52,648 nt of DNA from an uncultured Lachnospiraceae bacterium (GTDB lineage Bacteria > Bacillota > Clostridia > Lachnospirales > Lachnospiraceae), in NCBI GenBank assembly GCA_910587105.1, contig CAJUMB010000020.1, positions 1 to 52,648 on the forward strand, read 5' to 3'. This document shows positions 42,778 to 50,857 of the stretch, one piece after another (the stretch's first letter is position 1; each line of letters starts with the position of its first letter). The translations under genes were made by a program, and so were the position numbers. Under the pieces are notes generated by a model, which worked only from the letters and a program-made list of their open reading frames with translations, was not told the origin of the DNA and did no database searches.

Positions 42778-43096
42778 CTATATAGCCTTATTTAGTGCTG
42801 AAAACTTGCTCTTAACACTGATGTCATTATCGCAGACAATCTTTTCCATCCACTCCCTGTCTGTATCTCGATATGGATCTTTCCCAAAAACGTCTAATGA
42901 ATTTTGCCACCTTACTCCGAAACGTCCCGTTTAATTCTGATGCAGCATTAACAGAGTCAAAATCCTTAGCTGTCTGTAACGCATCAACTATACCTCTGTT
43001 CATAAATACTCCATCTTCAAAAAATTCAAACAAAATACTCTGCAGATTGGCTCGGTAAAAATGTATCACTGCGTTAGTATCTAAAGAGGCTCTCAA
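42778..43096 (-). pseudogene. PIN-domain toxin-like gene, internally deleted and frameshifted
   Basis: The frame from 43096 starts MRASLDTNAVIHFYRANLQS, a PIN nuclease start with the first catalytic Asp. It then jumps to TAKDFDSVNAASELNG and FRSKVAKFIRRFW, far shorter than a PIN domain should be, so the middle with the other acidic residues is missing. After RRFW a one-base slip moves the coding sequence to another frame, DPYRDTDREWMEKIVCDND, ending at TAG 42778-42780. The start overlaps the end of the ImmA/IrrE gene by 4 bp. The nuclease is dead. Confidence 0.65.
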
Positions 43097-43920
43097 TCTT
43101 CAAGCCCCCCTATCAATTCCTCAAGGTCATCTTCGGCCTGGGTGTGGCGGGTGTGGCTGATCAGCTTATCCCTCACATCTTCTGCAGTAAGTCTATAACA
43201 TGCCAGTGCCTTTTCAAGAGTTTCCAATGGAATCGCTCTGTGGTTATAATTATATATAGCATACTCCAGAAATTCATAAGGTATACTGATTTCCTTCGTG
43301 ACTTCGTTCAGCCTGCTGTTACCACCAACATTCCGCAAAAGATTCCCAACACGAGTTTCATTCCGTTCATTATCAATCCTTATTCTCCCCGCACTGTCAA
43401 TCTTCCCAAGATTCTCCAGTCTATTCAATGCCATTTCAAAACTTACCTGAAACTCAGACATAATTCTTGCAATATCCATTGCCGTCAGTCCGTTCTGAAC
43501 TAAATCCTCCAGTTCCAAATCAAGAAACTTTCCCACCTTATCTTCTGGCATTAACAAACATGCTGCAAAATAGTTTGCTTCCTGCTCTTTTGCATCAGTA
43601 CTTTTTTCCGCAATCGCAGCCGCGTCATCGACAAACGAAACAGCTTCCTGAAAATGCAGTATAATATGACCGATTTCATGCGCCAGGGTAAAGATTTCTC
43701 TTGATAAACGGCTGCATGAATTCGTAAAGATAACTGTATCTTTTTCTTTCTTCATGGCAAAGCCCAGAACCCCATTCTCACCAAGCGGGTATCTCAGAAG
43801 CTTATATCCACATCTTTCACACTCTTTAAATAAGTCGATAATACCGTACTTGCTGCACCTGCATACTTCGCGGAAAGCCTCAGCCTCACTCCATATTTCT
43901 CTTTTTCTGCCGCTCTGCAT
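43093..43920 (-). CDS. ImmA/IrrE-type metallopeptidase
   Basis: A 275-aa protein with the zinc peptidase motif LAHEIGHIILHF (near residue 79-90) and a further Glu in EQEANYFAACLLMPEDKV, typical of ImmA/IrrE peptidases, which cut HTH repressors. The C-terminal half (residues 130-275) is helical. It lies directly between the XRE gene and the PIN pseudogene. The likely role is relief of repression by the partner HTH protein. Confidence 0.85.
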   Translation of the reverse strand: MQSGRKREIWSEAEAFREVCRCSKYGIIDLFKECERCGYKLLRYPLGENGVLGFAMKKEKDTVIFTNSCSRLSREIFTLAHEIGHIILHFQEAVSFVDDAAAIAEKSTDAKEQEANYFAACLLMPEDKVGKFLDLELEDLVQNGLTAMDIARIMSEFQVSFEMALNRLENLGKIDSAGRIRIDNERNETRVGNLLRNVGGNSRLNEVTKEISIPYEFLEYAIYNYNHRAIPLETLEKALACYRLTAEDVRDKLISHTRHTQAEDDLEELIGGLED

Positions 43921-43929
43921 AACTGTCCT

Positions 43930-44262
43930 TTAAAAATCCTTTTTACGCTGCAGCTTTGTATACAAATTTTTATTAGCATAGAAAAAATCCAACATATCAA
44001 ATATTTCCTCTGAAGATGTTTTTTCGGCCCCAGCTCTGTAAACAGCAGCAGGAGCCTCGTCCAGTACTTTTGTAATATCGCCCACTGATACTTCTAATAT
44101 CTTTGCAATCTGGGAGAGTACTTCAAGTGTGATACTATTAACCCCGCCCTCAATACGGGCGTATTTTTGCCTGCTGATTCCAATCTGACTGGCAACTTGT
44201 TCCTGGGTAAAATTTTTAGCATTCCTTAATTCTTTCACACGGTTTCCCAATAATGCGTTCAT
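43930..44262 (-). CDS. XRE family HTH regulator
   Basis: 110 residues from ATG 44262 (site GTGGAGGGGG). The Cro/C1-type HTH spans residues 5-60: RVKELRNAKNFTQEQVASQI and SRQKYARIEGGVNSITLEVL. The C-terminal extension (EKTSSEEIFDMLDFF) could be the region cut by the adjacent peptidase. It heads the XRE-ImmA-PIN cluster. Confidence 0.88.
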   Translation of the reverse strand: MNALLGNRVKELRNAKNFTQEQVASQIGISRQKYARIEGGVNSITLEVLSQIAKILEVSVGDITKVLDEAPAAVYRAGAEKTSSEEIFDMLDFFYANKNLYTKLQRKKDF

Positions 44263-44293
44263 GAGCCCCCCTCCACTTCCGTATATTATCTTA

Positions 44294-44321
44294 ATTTTAT
44301 CATTAAAATATGCAATGTCAA
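44294..44321 (-). promoter_or_regulatory. XRE gene promoter with repeated TGACATT
   Basis: TTGACA (44321-44316), a 16-bp spacer and TAAAAT (44299-44294) on the minus strand. Two TGACATT direct repeats (one overlapping the -35) about 12 bp apart could be operator half-sites for autoregulation. Confidence 0.4.
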
Positions 44322-44449
44322 GAACAAATGTCATTGTTTTGTAATATGCAGTGCAATCAATGTTATGTTTTTATAATAATCCTTTGGAGCTATCTCGCTG
44401 CACATAGTCAAATTTCCGGCTAAAATCCAAAAACACAGAAATAAAACAG

Positions 44450-44478
44450 TTGACAATCTCCCAAAAGAAGTATATACT
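44450..44478 (+). promoter_or_regulatory. urease operon promoter
   Basis: TTGACA (44450-44455), a 17-bp spacer and TATACT (44473-44478) make an almost consensus sigma-A promoter. The start codon of ureA is 147 bp further on, so the leader is long. Confidence 0.75.
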
Positions 44479-44492
44479 GTGGAACCGTAAAT

Positions 44493-44599
44493 AAATTCCC
44501 TGCAGGGATTTCAGGCAGACAAAGAAGTCTACAGATTCTTTGTCTGCCTTTTTGCTGTATAAAAATCCTACAGAAGCTGTATGTAAGAAACTGTAGGAA
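44493..44599 (+). promoter_or_regulatory. urease leader: hairpin, intrinsic terminator and antiterminator-like pairings
   Basis: The leader forms AAATTCCC-tgca-GGGATTT (44493-44511), then AGGCAGACAAAGAA...TTCTTTGTCTGCCT with a T5 run (44513-44553), a textbook terminator upstream of ureA. A CTACAG in the terminator loop (44529-44534) recurs at 44568-44573; either can pair with CTGTAG at 44591-44596, and TACAGaagCTGTA is a further alternative. That arrangement suggests conditional readthrough (attenuation). The trans factor or ligand is not evident. Confidence 0.55.
44513..44553 (+). terminator. intrinsic terminator inside the urease leader
   Basis: AGGCAGACAAAGAA pairs with TTCTTTGTCTGCCT and is followed by TTTTT. 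It lies between promoter and ureA, so basal transcription would stop here unless relieved. Confidence 0.75.
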
Positions 44600-44624
44600 A
44601 ATAATCAACAAGGAGGCGCAGAAC

Positions 44625-44927
44625 ATGCGGATCAATCCAAAAGAACAGGAAAAGCTCATGCTTCACATGGCCGGAAACCTGGCAAAGGAGCGGAAAGGGA
44701 GGGGCCTGAAGCTGAATTATACAGAAGCCCTTGCCTACATCAGTTCGGAGCTGTTGGAACTGGCCAGGGACGGAAAAACCGTCGTGGAACTGATGCAGCT
44801 GGGAACGAAAATCCTCACCAGCGAAGATGTAATGGATGGCGTTGGGGACATGATTGAAGAAGTGCAGGTGGAAGCAACCTTCCCCGACGGAACCAAGCTG
44901 GTAACTGTACATAATCCCATTCACTAA
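44625..44927 (+). CDS. ureA: urease subunit gamma
   Basis: UreA, 100 residues, the normal length for a separate gamma subunit. Motifs are INPKEQEKLMLHMAGNLAKE at the start and FPDGTKLVTVHNPI at the end. It assembles with UreB and UreC into the urease trimer that hydrolyses urea to ammonia and carbamate in the cytoplasm. ATG 44625 follows AAGGAGGCGCAGAAC. First gene of the operon. Confidence 0.96.
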   Translation: MRINPKEQEKLMLHMAGNLAKERKGRGLKLNYTEALAYISSELLELARDGKTVVELMQLGTKILTSEDVMDGVGDMIEEVQVEATFPDGTKLVTVHNPIH

Positions 44928-44960
44928 AAGCATCTGTAAACGAAACAAGGAGGAATTCAT

Positions 44961-45323
44961 ATGAAAATCGGCGAAATCATCCCTGCAGACCGGGACATTG
45001 TTCTGAACGAGGGCAGAGAAACCATAACGCTTCTGGTTGCAAATAAAGGGGACCGCCCCGTTCAGGTGGGCTCACACTATCACTTTTTCGAGACAAACAA
45101 ATGTCTGTCTTTTGACCGGGAACAAGCATATGGATACCGTCTGGATATCCCTTCCGGAACATCCGTCCGCTTCGAACCCGGCGAGGAAAAAGAAATTCAG
45201 CTCACCCAAATCGGCGGCAGAAAACGGGTATTCGGACTTAACGATTTGACCTGTGCCGCTGCATCCGGTGATACCCGGGCGGCATCTGTAAAGCGGGCTG
45301 AATTAAAAGGTTTCCTGGATTAA
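44961..45323 (+). CDS. ureB: urease subunit beta
   Basis: 120 residues; typical motifs GETITL-like GRETITLLVANKGDRPVQVG, SHYHFFETNKCLSFDR, and YRLDIPSGTSVRFEPGE. It packs around UreC in the holoenzyme. Site AGGAGGAATTCAT precedes ATG 44961, 33 bp after ureA. Confidence 0.96.
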   Translation: MKIGEIIPADRDIVLNEGRETITLLVANKGDRPVQVGSHYHFFETNKCLSFDREQAYGYRLDIPSGTSVRFEPGEEKEIQLTQIGGRKRVFGLNDLTCAAASGDTRAASVKRAELKGFLD

Positions 45324-45408
45324 GGAGCTGTACGAAAACAACTGACAGTTTATAACAGTTCTACCACATTTATTAAATTTTCAAATATGTTTTTAAGAGG
45401 AGAAAATT

Positions 45409-47130
45409 ATGAGTATCAAAATATCCGGAAGTAAATATGCGGCCATGTACGGCCCAACAGCAGGGGACAAAGTACGCCTGGCAGACACCAGCCTTGTCAT
45501 CCAGGTTGAGAAAGACTACACCCATTACGGGGACGAGGCAAAGTTCGGCGGCGGGAAAACCCTCCGGGACGGTATGGGCCAGTCTGTGAAAACCTGCAGC
45601 AAAGACGGCGGCCTGGACCTGGTGATCACTAATGCGCTGATTGTGGACTACACCGGAATCATCAAGGCGGATATCGGAATCAAGGACGGTAAGATTCAGG
45701 GCATTGGAAAGGCGGGTAACCCGGACATTATGGACGGGGTAACCCCCGGCATGACTGTGGGCGCCTCCACCGAAGCCCTGGCAGGAGAGGGCATGATCAT
45801 CACTGCCGGAGGGGTGGACACCCACATCCATTTCATCAGCCCCCAGCAGATTGACTGCGCCCTGTACAGCGGAGTAACCACCATGATCGGAGGGGGTACC
45901 GGCCCTGCTGACGGAACCAACGCCACCACCTGCACCCCTGGACCATGGAATCTGAAGATGATGCTGAAAGCCGCAGAAGAATACCCCATGAATCTGGGAT
46001 TTCTGGGAAAAGGCAACTGTTCCGCCGAGGAACCTTTAGAAGAGCAGATTCAGGCAGGGGCCATGGGCCTGAAAATCCATGAGGACTGGGGAGCCACCCC
46101 GGCGGTTATTAACCACTGCCTGAATGCAGCCGATGCCTACGATGTACAGGTGGCCATACATACCGATACTTTGAACGAAGGAGGCTGCGTGGAAGATACC
46201 CTGGCGGCCATCGGCGGCAGAACCATCCATACCTACCACACAGAAGGTGCAGGCGGCGGACATGCCCCGGACATTATCAAAGCGGCGGCAGCCCCCAACG
46301 TACTCCCCTCATCCACCAACCCTACTATGCCTTACACGGTAAACACCCTGGATGAGCACCTGGACATGCTGATGGTCTGCCACCATCTTGACAAGAGAAT
46401 CCCGGAAGACGTGGCATTTGCCGATTCCCGGATCCGCCCGGAAACCATCGCCGCCGAGGACGTGCTCCACGACATGGGCGTTTTCAGCATGATGAGCTCT
46501 GACTCCCAGGCCATGGGCCGGGTAGGGGAAGTGATCACCAGGACCTGGCAGACTGCCAGCAAGATGAAGGACGAGCGCGGCCCCCTCCCGGAGGACGAAG
46601 GACATGGAAACGATAACTACCGGGTAAAACGCTACATTTCCAAATACACTATCAACCCGGCTGCCACCCACGGAATCTCCCAGTATGTGGGTTCTGTTGA
46701 AACCGGAAAATTCGCAGACCTTGTCCTCTGGAATCCTGCCTTCTTCGGCATTAAGCCAGACATAATCATCAAAGGCGGCATGATTCTTGCCTCCAAAATG
46801 GGCGATGCCAACGCATCCATTCCCACCACACAGCCGGTTTTCTATCAGCCCATGTTCGCCGCCCATGGCAAGGCCAAATACGAAGCCTGCCTCACCTTTG
46901 TGTCCAAAGCCGCCATGGATGCCCATGTGAAAGAAGCCTACGGACTGGAAAAAACCGTGGTGCCCGTATCGGGATGCCGCAATATCAGCAAAAAGGACAT
47001 GGTTTACAACGACAGCACACCTGCCATCACCGTGGACCCGGAGACTTATGAAGTCACTGTAGACAAAAAAACAATCACTTCAAAACCTGCTGAGAAACTG
47101 CCGCTGACACAGTTGTACAACCTGTTTTAA
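45409..47130 (+). CDS. ureC: urease subunit alpha (catalytic)
   Basis: A 573-aa full-length UreC. The nickel site and its bridging lysine carbamate are readable: GVDTHIHFISPQQ (His pair), AMGLKIHEDWGATP (Lys to be carbamylated), VAIHTDTLNEGG, HTYHTEGAGGGHAPD (metal His and flap region), and SSDSQAMGRVGEV with the metal Asp. Nothing critical is missing. ATG 45409 follows AAGAGGAGAAAATT. It depends on UreD, F, G and E for nickel loading. Confidence 0.97.
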   Translation: MSIKISGSKYAAMYGPTAGDKVRLADTSLVIQVEKDYTHYGDEAKFGGGKTLRDGMGQSVKTCSKDGGLDLVITNALIVDYTGIIKADIGIKDGKIQGIGKAGNPDIMDGVTPGMTVGASTEALAGEGMIITAGGVDTHIHFISPQQIDCALYSGVTTMIGGGTGPADGTNATTCTPGPWNLKMMLKAAEEYPMNLGFLGKGNCSAEEPLEEQIQAGAMGLKIHEDWGATPAVINHCLNAADAYDVQVAIHTDTLNEGGCVEDTLAAIGGRTIHTYHTEGAGGGHAPDIIKAAAAPNVLPSSTNPTMPYTVNTLDEHLDMLMVCHHLDKRIPEDVAFADSRIRPETIAAEDVLHDMGVFSMMSSDSQAMGRVGEVITRTWQTASKMKDERGPLPEDEGHGNDNYRVKRYISKYTINPAATHGISQYVGSVETGKFADLVLWNPAFFGIKPDIIIKGGMILASKMGDANASIPTTQPVFYQPMFAAHGKAKYEACLTFVSKAAMDAHVKEAYGLEKTVVPVSGCRNISKKDMVYNDSTPAITVDPETYEVTVDKKTITSKPAEKLPLTQLYNLF

Positions 47131-47151
47131 CAATCACGAGGAGATGAAAAA

Positions 47152-47658
47152 ATGTTAGGAGTATGTCTGTTATTTGTGGGCATTGTGCTGATCAACAACG
47201 GAATGTGTACCCTGTACCATATAGACGGGAAATCCGCCGCTGTGATGAATATTCTCACAGGGGGTCTGTCCCTTTTTATCAATTTTGTCAATCTGGTGCA
47301 GGGAAATTATTACGCCGCGGGAACCGGACTTTTGTTCTGCTTCACTTACCTTTTTGTAGCTTTCAGCAACATTTTAAACCTGAGTCCCGTTCCCTTTGCC
47401 TGGTTTTCCACATTCGTGGCTGTCAATGCTGTCCTGTGCGGCACCATAGAAGGCGTCATCGGAAGCGCGGCTCTGAACATCCTGCCGGACATCCGGTGGG
47501 CGGCCATCTGGTATTTGTGGGCCATCCTGTGGGGAACAGCTTTCGTGGAAGACATTATGGGGAAAAAGCTGGGCAGGTTCGTCCCCGTATTACAGGTATT
47601 CGAGGGCATTGTAACCGCCTGGATTCCAGGTATGATGATGCTGCTTCAGATTTGGTAG
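47152..47658 (+). CDS. ureI: UreI/AmiS-type urea channel
   Basis: 168 residues with six or seven membrane helices and the family motifs CLLFVGIVLINNGMCTLY, LGRFVPVLQVFEGIVTAWIP and WAAIWYLWAILWGTAFVEDI. UreI proteins form urea channels, H+-gated in Helicobacter and Streptococcus salivarius. The periplasmic-loop histidines responsible for gating in Helicobacter are not evident, so gating is uncertain. It is placed between ureC and ureE, 21 bp after ureC; streptococci place it before ureA. Confidence 0.88.
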   Translation: MLGVCLLFVGIVLINNGMCTLYHIDGKSAAVMNILTGGLSLFINFVNLVQGNYYAAGTGLLFCFTYLFVAFSNILNLSPVPFAWFSTFVAVNAVLCGTIEGVIGSAALNILPDIRWAAIWYLWAILWGTAFVEDIMGKKLGRFVPVLQVFEGIVTAWIPGMMMLLQIW

Positions 47659-47669
47659 GAGGCCTTGGC

Positions 47670-48146
47670 ATGATATGTGAAAAAATTGTGGGAAAGCTGA
47701 GCCAGATGGACTGTTCCGGAAAAACGGTGGAATATGTAGATATCGAATGGCACGAGGCTTTCAGCCGGATCCACCGGAAAATCACCGACTGCCAGACAGA
47801 AGTGGGCATCCGCCTGGACGACACGGTTCTGACCCGGGGTCTTGTACAGGATGATGTGATCTATCAGGATGAGACACGAATCATCGCCGTGCACACACCC
47901 CCATGCGAAATCATCCAGATTACCTTTGAAAAGGGATGGGAACATATGGCACCCAAAGTCTGCTATGAAATCGGCAACCGCCATGCTCCCCTGTTCTGGG
48001 GCCCGGACCACTCTTTCGTAACTATTTACAACGAACCCATGTATCAGATGCTGGATCACATTCATGGGGCCATCCCCCAGCGGACCATGGGACAGCTGGA
48101 TTTTGACAGGCGAATTTCCGCCTCTGTTCATAATCATCACCATTGA
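47670..48146 (+). CDS. ureE: urease accessory protein UreE
   Basis: 158 residues from ATG 47670 (site AGGAGGCCTTGGC). UreE is a nickel metallochaperone; the family HVH-like metal site corresponds to IGNRHAPLFW, and the C-terminus ends VHNHHH, a histidine tail that binds extra nickel. The N-terminal domain includes VEYVDIEWHEAFSR-type beta strands. It delivers nickel to UreG. Confidence 0.92.
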   Translation: MICEKIVGKLSQMDCSGKTVEYVDIEWHEAFSRIHRKITDCQTEVGIRLDDTVLTRGLVQDDVIYQDETRIIAVHTPPCEIIQITFEKGWEHMAPKVCYEIGNRHAPLFWGPDHSFVTIYNEPMYQMLDHIHGAIPQRTMGQLDFDRRISASVHNHHH

Positions 48147-48156
48147 GGCAGACAAC

Positions 48157-48849
48157 ATGTCAGACAAACTTTTTTACCTTTTACAGATTAACGATGCCCT
48201 GTTTCCCATTGGCGGGTACTCTCACTCCCAGGGACTGGAGACTTACATACAAAAGGGAATCGTCCACGACCAGGCCAGCGCAGCCCAGTACCTCAGGCAA
48301 AAACTCCGCTGGAGCATTGCTCCCGCGGAACTGCTGGCTGTGCGTCTGGTCCATGAATATGCCGGCACCGCAGACCTTAGTGGAATCCTCAGAATAGAAA
48401 CCATTCTGGACGCCTCCCGTATCCCCGGGGAACAACGGGATGCCTCCAGGAAAATGGGGGCACGCTTTGCCAAAACTATGGGAAAGTTAAAGCTTCCCAT
48501 CCCCCCAAACAACATTTTCCACCAGTACCTGCATGCGAGTGAGGGAAAATCCATGAACCACTGCTGCATCTACAGTGTATTCTGCTCAGCCATGGAAATG
48601 GAACTGGATGACACCCTGACTCATTATCTCTATGCCCAGACCTCCGCTATGGCCACTAACTGTGTCAAGACAATTCCCTTAAGCCAGAGCGCAGGACAGC
48701 AGCTGTTAACCGGCTGTTATCCATGTATGCAGGAACTCATACAGCAGGTAAAAGGACAGACAGAGGACGATCTCTGCCTGTCCGCCCCCGGCTTCGATAT
48801 CCGGGGCATCCAGCACGAACGGCTGTATTCACGAATTTATATGTCATAA
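48157..48849 (+). CDS. ureF: urease accessory protein UreF
   Basis: 230 residues, all-helical. Start LLQINDALFPIGGYSHSQGL is the family signature, and AMATNCVKTIPLSQSAGQ and FDIRGIQHERLYSRIYMS mark the C-terminus (UreF ends with the RLFxS-like motif). UreF acts as GTPase-regulating bridge between UreD and UreG. ATG 48157 is 10 bp after ureE and lies inside a longer frame that has no other site. Confidence 0.93.
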   Translation: MSDKLFYLLQINDALFPIGGYSHSQGLETYIQKGIVHDQASAAQYLRQKLRWSIAPAELLAVRLVHEYAGTADLSGILRIETILDASRIPGEQRDASRKMGARFAKTMGKLKLPIPPNNIFHQYLHASEGKSMNHCCIYSVFCSAMEMELDDTLTHYLYAQTSAMATNCVKTIPLSQSAGQQLLTGCYPCMQELIQQVKGQTEDDLCLSAPGFDIRGIQHERLYSRIYMS

Positions 48850-48863
48850 GGAGGCAAGCACCC

Positions 48864-49472
48864 ATGACCTGTGTAAAAGTAGGCGTAGCCGGGCCTGTAG
48901 GCTCCGGAAAGACGGCACTCATTGCAGCACTGTGCCGTAAACTGTCACCCCATTACAGCATTGGGGTGATCACCAACGATATTTATACGAAAGAGGACGC
49001 CGAATTCCTGGCAAAAAACAGCGTCCTTCCAAAGGAACGCATTATCGGTGTGGAGACTGGCGGATGCCCCCACACCGCCATCCGGGAAGATGCTTCCATG
49101 AATCTGGAGGCTGCAGACGAGATGATGGAGCGTTTTCCCGACCTGGAGCTTCTGTTCATCGAAAGCGGCGGGGACAACCTGTCCGCCACCTTCAGCCCGG
49201 AGCTGGTGGACGCGTCCATCTTCGTCATCGACGTGGCAGAAGGCGATAAGATTCCCAGAAAAGGCGGCCCGGGCATCACCCGCTCCGACCTGCTGGTAAT
49301 CAACAAAATCGACCTGGCCCCTTATGTGGGCGCCAGCCTTGAAGTCATGGACCGGGATTCCAGGAAAATGCGGGGCAGCCGTCCCTATCTCTTTACCAAC
49401 ATCCGGGGAGACGTTAACGTAGACAAAACAGTCAGCTGGATTCAGAAAAATGTGCTCCTGGAGGACTTATAG
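48864..49472 (+). CDS. ureG: urease accessory GTPase UreG
   Basis: 202 residues: P-loop GPVGSGKTALI (near 11-21), the metal-binding GVETGGCPHTAI (CPH, near residue 66), FIESGGDNLSATFSPELVD, and NKIDLAPYVG. UreG hydrolyses GTP to drive nickel insertion into UreC. ATG 48864 follows AAGGAGGCAAGCACCC. Confidence 0.96.
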   Translation: MTCVKVGVAGPVGSGKTALIAALCRKLSPHYSIGVITNDIYTKEDAEFLAKNSVLPKERIIGVETGGCPHTAIREDASMNLEAADEMMERFPDLELLFIESGGDNLSATFSPELVDASIFVIDVAEGDKIPRKGGPGITRSDLLVINKIDLAPYVGASLEVMDRDSRKMRGSRPYLFTNIRGDVNVDKTVSWIQKNVLLEDL

Positions 49473-49473
49473 C

Positions 49474-50394
49474 ATGATGGAAAATTCATTTGGAAAAACT
49501 TCCCGCCTGTCCCTGAAAGCTGGCGCAAAAGAAGGCCGCACCTTCTTAAAAGACGCGGCCTTCACAGCCCCTTACAAAATCATGACCCCCTTCTCAAAAC
49601 CGGATGGAGGCATTCAGGTGATGCCCCTGTGCGCCTCCGCCGGAATCATGAGGGGAGACTGCCAGGAATTCTCCTTTGAAGTGGAGGAAGGGGCCAGCCT
49701 GGAAGTTCTCTCCCAATCCTTTGACAAAATCCACAAAATGAACGGCGGCTGCGCAAAGAGAACCATCACCTGCCAGGTGGGAAAAAACGCGTCCTTCTGC
49801 TATTTCCCCCAGCCGGTGATTCCCTTCGCCGGTTCGGCTTTTGACAGCCGCCTGGAAATCCACCTGGCAGATGACACCTCCCGGCTGTTCCTGCTGGAAA
49901 TCATCACCAGCGGACGAAGCGCCCATGATGAGTGTTTCGCGTACCGTAGATTTTTCTCCCTGGTAACCATCTGCCGGGCAGGTTCCCTGATTTACCGGGA
50001 CAATACCCTGTACGAGCCCTCCCGGATGGACCTGTCCGTCATGGGATTTTACGAAGGGTACACCCACGGGGCCAATCTATTCCTGTCAGGCACAGACCCT
50101 GACACCGACGCCGGGCACATAGAAACCATCTGGCAGATACTGGAATCCGAACCAGAATGCGAAGGCGGTGTCACCCGTCTGTGCCATGGGGACCTGTCCG
50201 TAAGAATCCTGGGAACGCGGGCACAGAAGCTGCAGGAATTGGCGGAGAAAATCAAAGCCGCCTGGAGCGTGCCAGTTACTTTCCCTGCGCATCCATGCCG
50301 CACTCCCGGAGAAACAGCTGATGAATCCTCAAATCCTCATCCAGCTCCGGATGAAAAGACATTCCATACTGCCTGCCGTATCTCACAGCCGTGA
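49474..50394 (+). CDS. ureD: urease accessory protein UreD with tail over pdxT
   Basis: 306 residues from ATG 49474 (site GGAGGACTTATAGC). Family motifs: PYKIMTPF, VMPLCASAGIMRGD, SQSFDKIHKMNGG, and CYFPQPVIPFAGSAFDSR. UreD scaffolds the apo-urease for metal loading. The family body ends near KLQELAEKIKAAWS; the last 40 or so residues (AHPCRTPGETADESSNPHPA and on) come from sequence that is the antisense of the pdxT 3' end, an overlap of 119 bp. The extension probably reflects loss of the native 3' end. Confidence 0.9.
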   Translation: MMENSFGKTSRLSLKAGAKEGRTFLKDAAFTAPYKIMTPFSKPDGGIQVMPLCASAGIMRGDCQEFSFEVEEGASLEVLSQSFDKIHKMNGGCAKRTITCQVGKNASFCYFPQPVIPFAGSAFDSRLEIHLADDTSRLFLLEIITSGRSAHDECFAYRRFFSLVTICRAGSLIYRDNTLYEPSRMDLSVMGFYEGYTHGANLFLSGTDPDTDAGHIETIWQILESEPECEGGVTRLCHGDLSVRILGTRAQKLQELAEKIKAAWSVPVTFPAHPCRTPGETADESSNPHPAPDEKTFHTACRISQP

Positions 50395-50857
50395 TCTTTC
50401 CCTCTGTCTGAGCCAGAATTTCCACACCTTCTCCGGCGTCCTCAATATAAGGGGCCCGGATGAAGGTCATGGGAACCTGCCCCACGCCTTTCAGTTCACC
50501 CACAATGTGAAAGCTTCCCAGCTGCCGGCCATAAGCATTTCTTCTCACTGTCACCGGCAGCGTTCCAAAATAGACGCTGCCGTCATTTGACAGCTTCCCG
50601 GCCAGCAGAATCAGTCCGGCACAGGTGGCCAGGACAGGCATTCCCTGCAAGATCCTGTCCTTCAGCGCCTCAAACATACCCAGCTCTCTGAGAAGCTTTC
50701 CCTGTACCGTACTCTCCCCGCCCGGCAGAATCAGCCCGTCAAAGGGCATTTCCAGATCCCCTCTCTGGCGCAGCTCCACACACTGCGCCCCAAGAGTCTC
50801 CACCTTCTGCCTGTGCTCCAGAAAGGAGCCCTGCACAGCAAGTACTGCGATTCTCAT
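50276..50857 (-). CDS. pdxT: PLP synthase glutaminase subunit
   Basis: 193 residues. The class I glutaminase triad is readable: the nucleophile Cys in VLATCAGLILL (near 79) and the catalytic His/Glu in SFHPELDED (near 170). GLILPGGESTVQGKLL is the oxyanion loop. It supplies ammonia to PdxS for pyridoxal 5'-phosphate. ATG 50857 follows the pdxS stop directly (TAG-ATG). The convergent ureD overlaps its 3' end. Confidence 0.95.
   Translation of the reverse strand: MRIAVLAVQGSFLEHRQKVETLGAQCVELRQRGDLEMPFDGLILPGGESTVQGKLLRELGMFEALKDRILQGMPVLATCAGLILLAGKLSNDGSVYFGTLPVTVRRNAYGRQLGSFHIVGELKGVGQVPMTFIRAPYIEDAGEGVEILAQTEGKITAVRYGRQYGMSFHPELDEDLRIHQLFLRECGMDAQGK

Noticed and set aside
44479..44495. GTGGAACCG after the urease promoter looks like part of a T-box
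   Set aside because: It begins almost at the transcription start; there is no room for T-box stem I and no antiterminator fold with the rest of the consensus.
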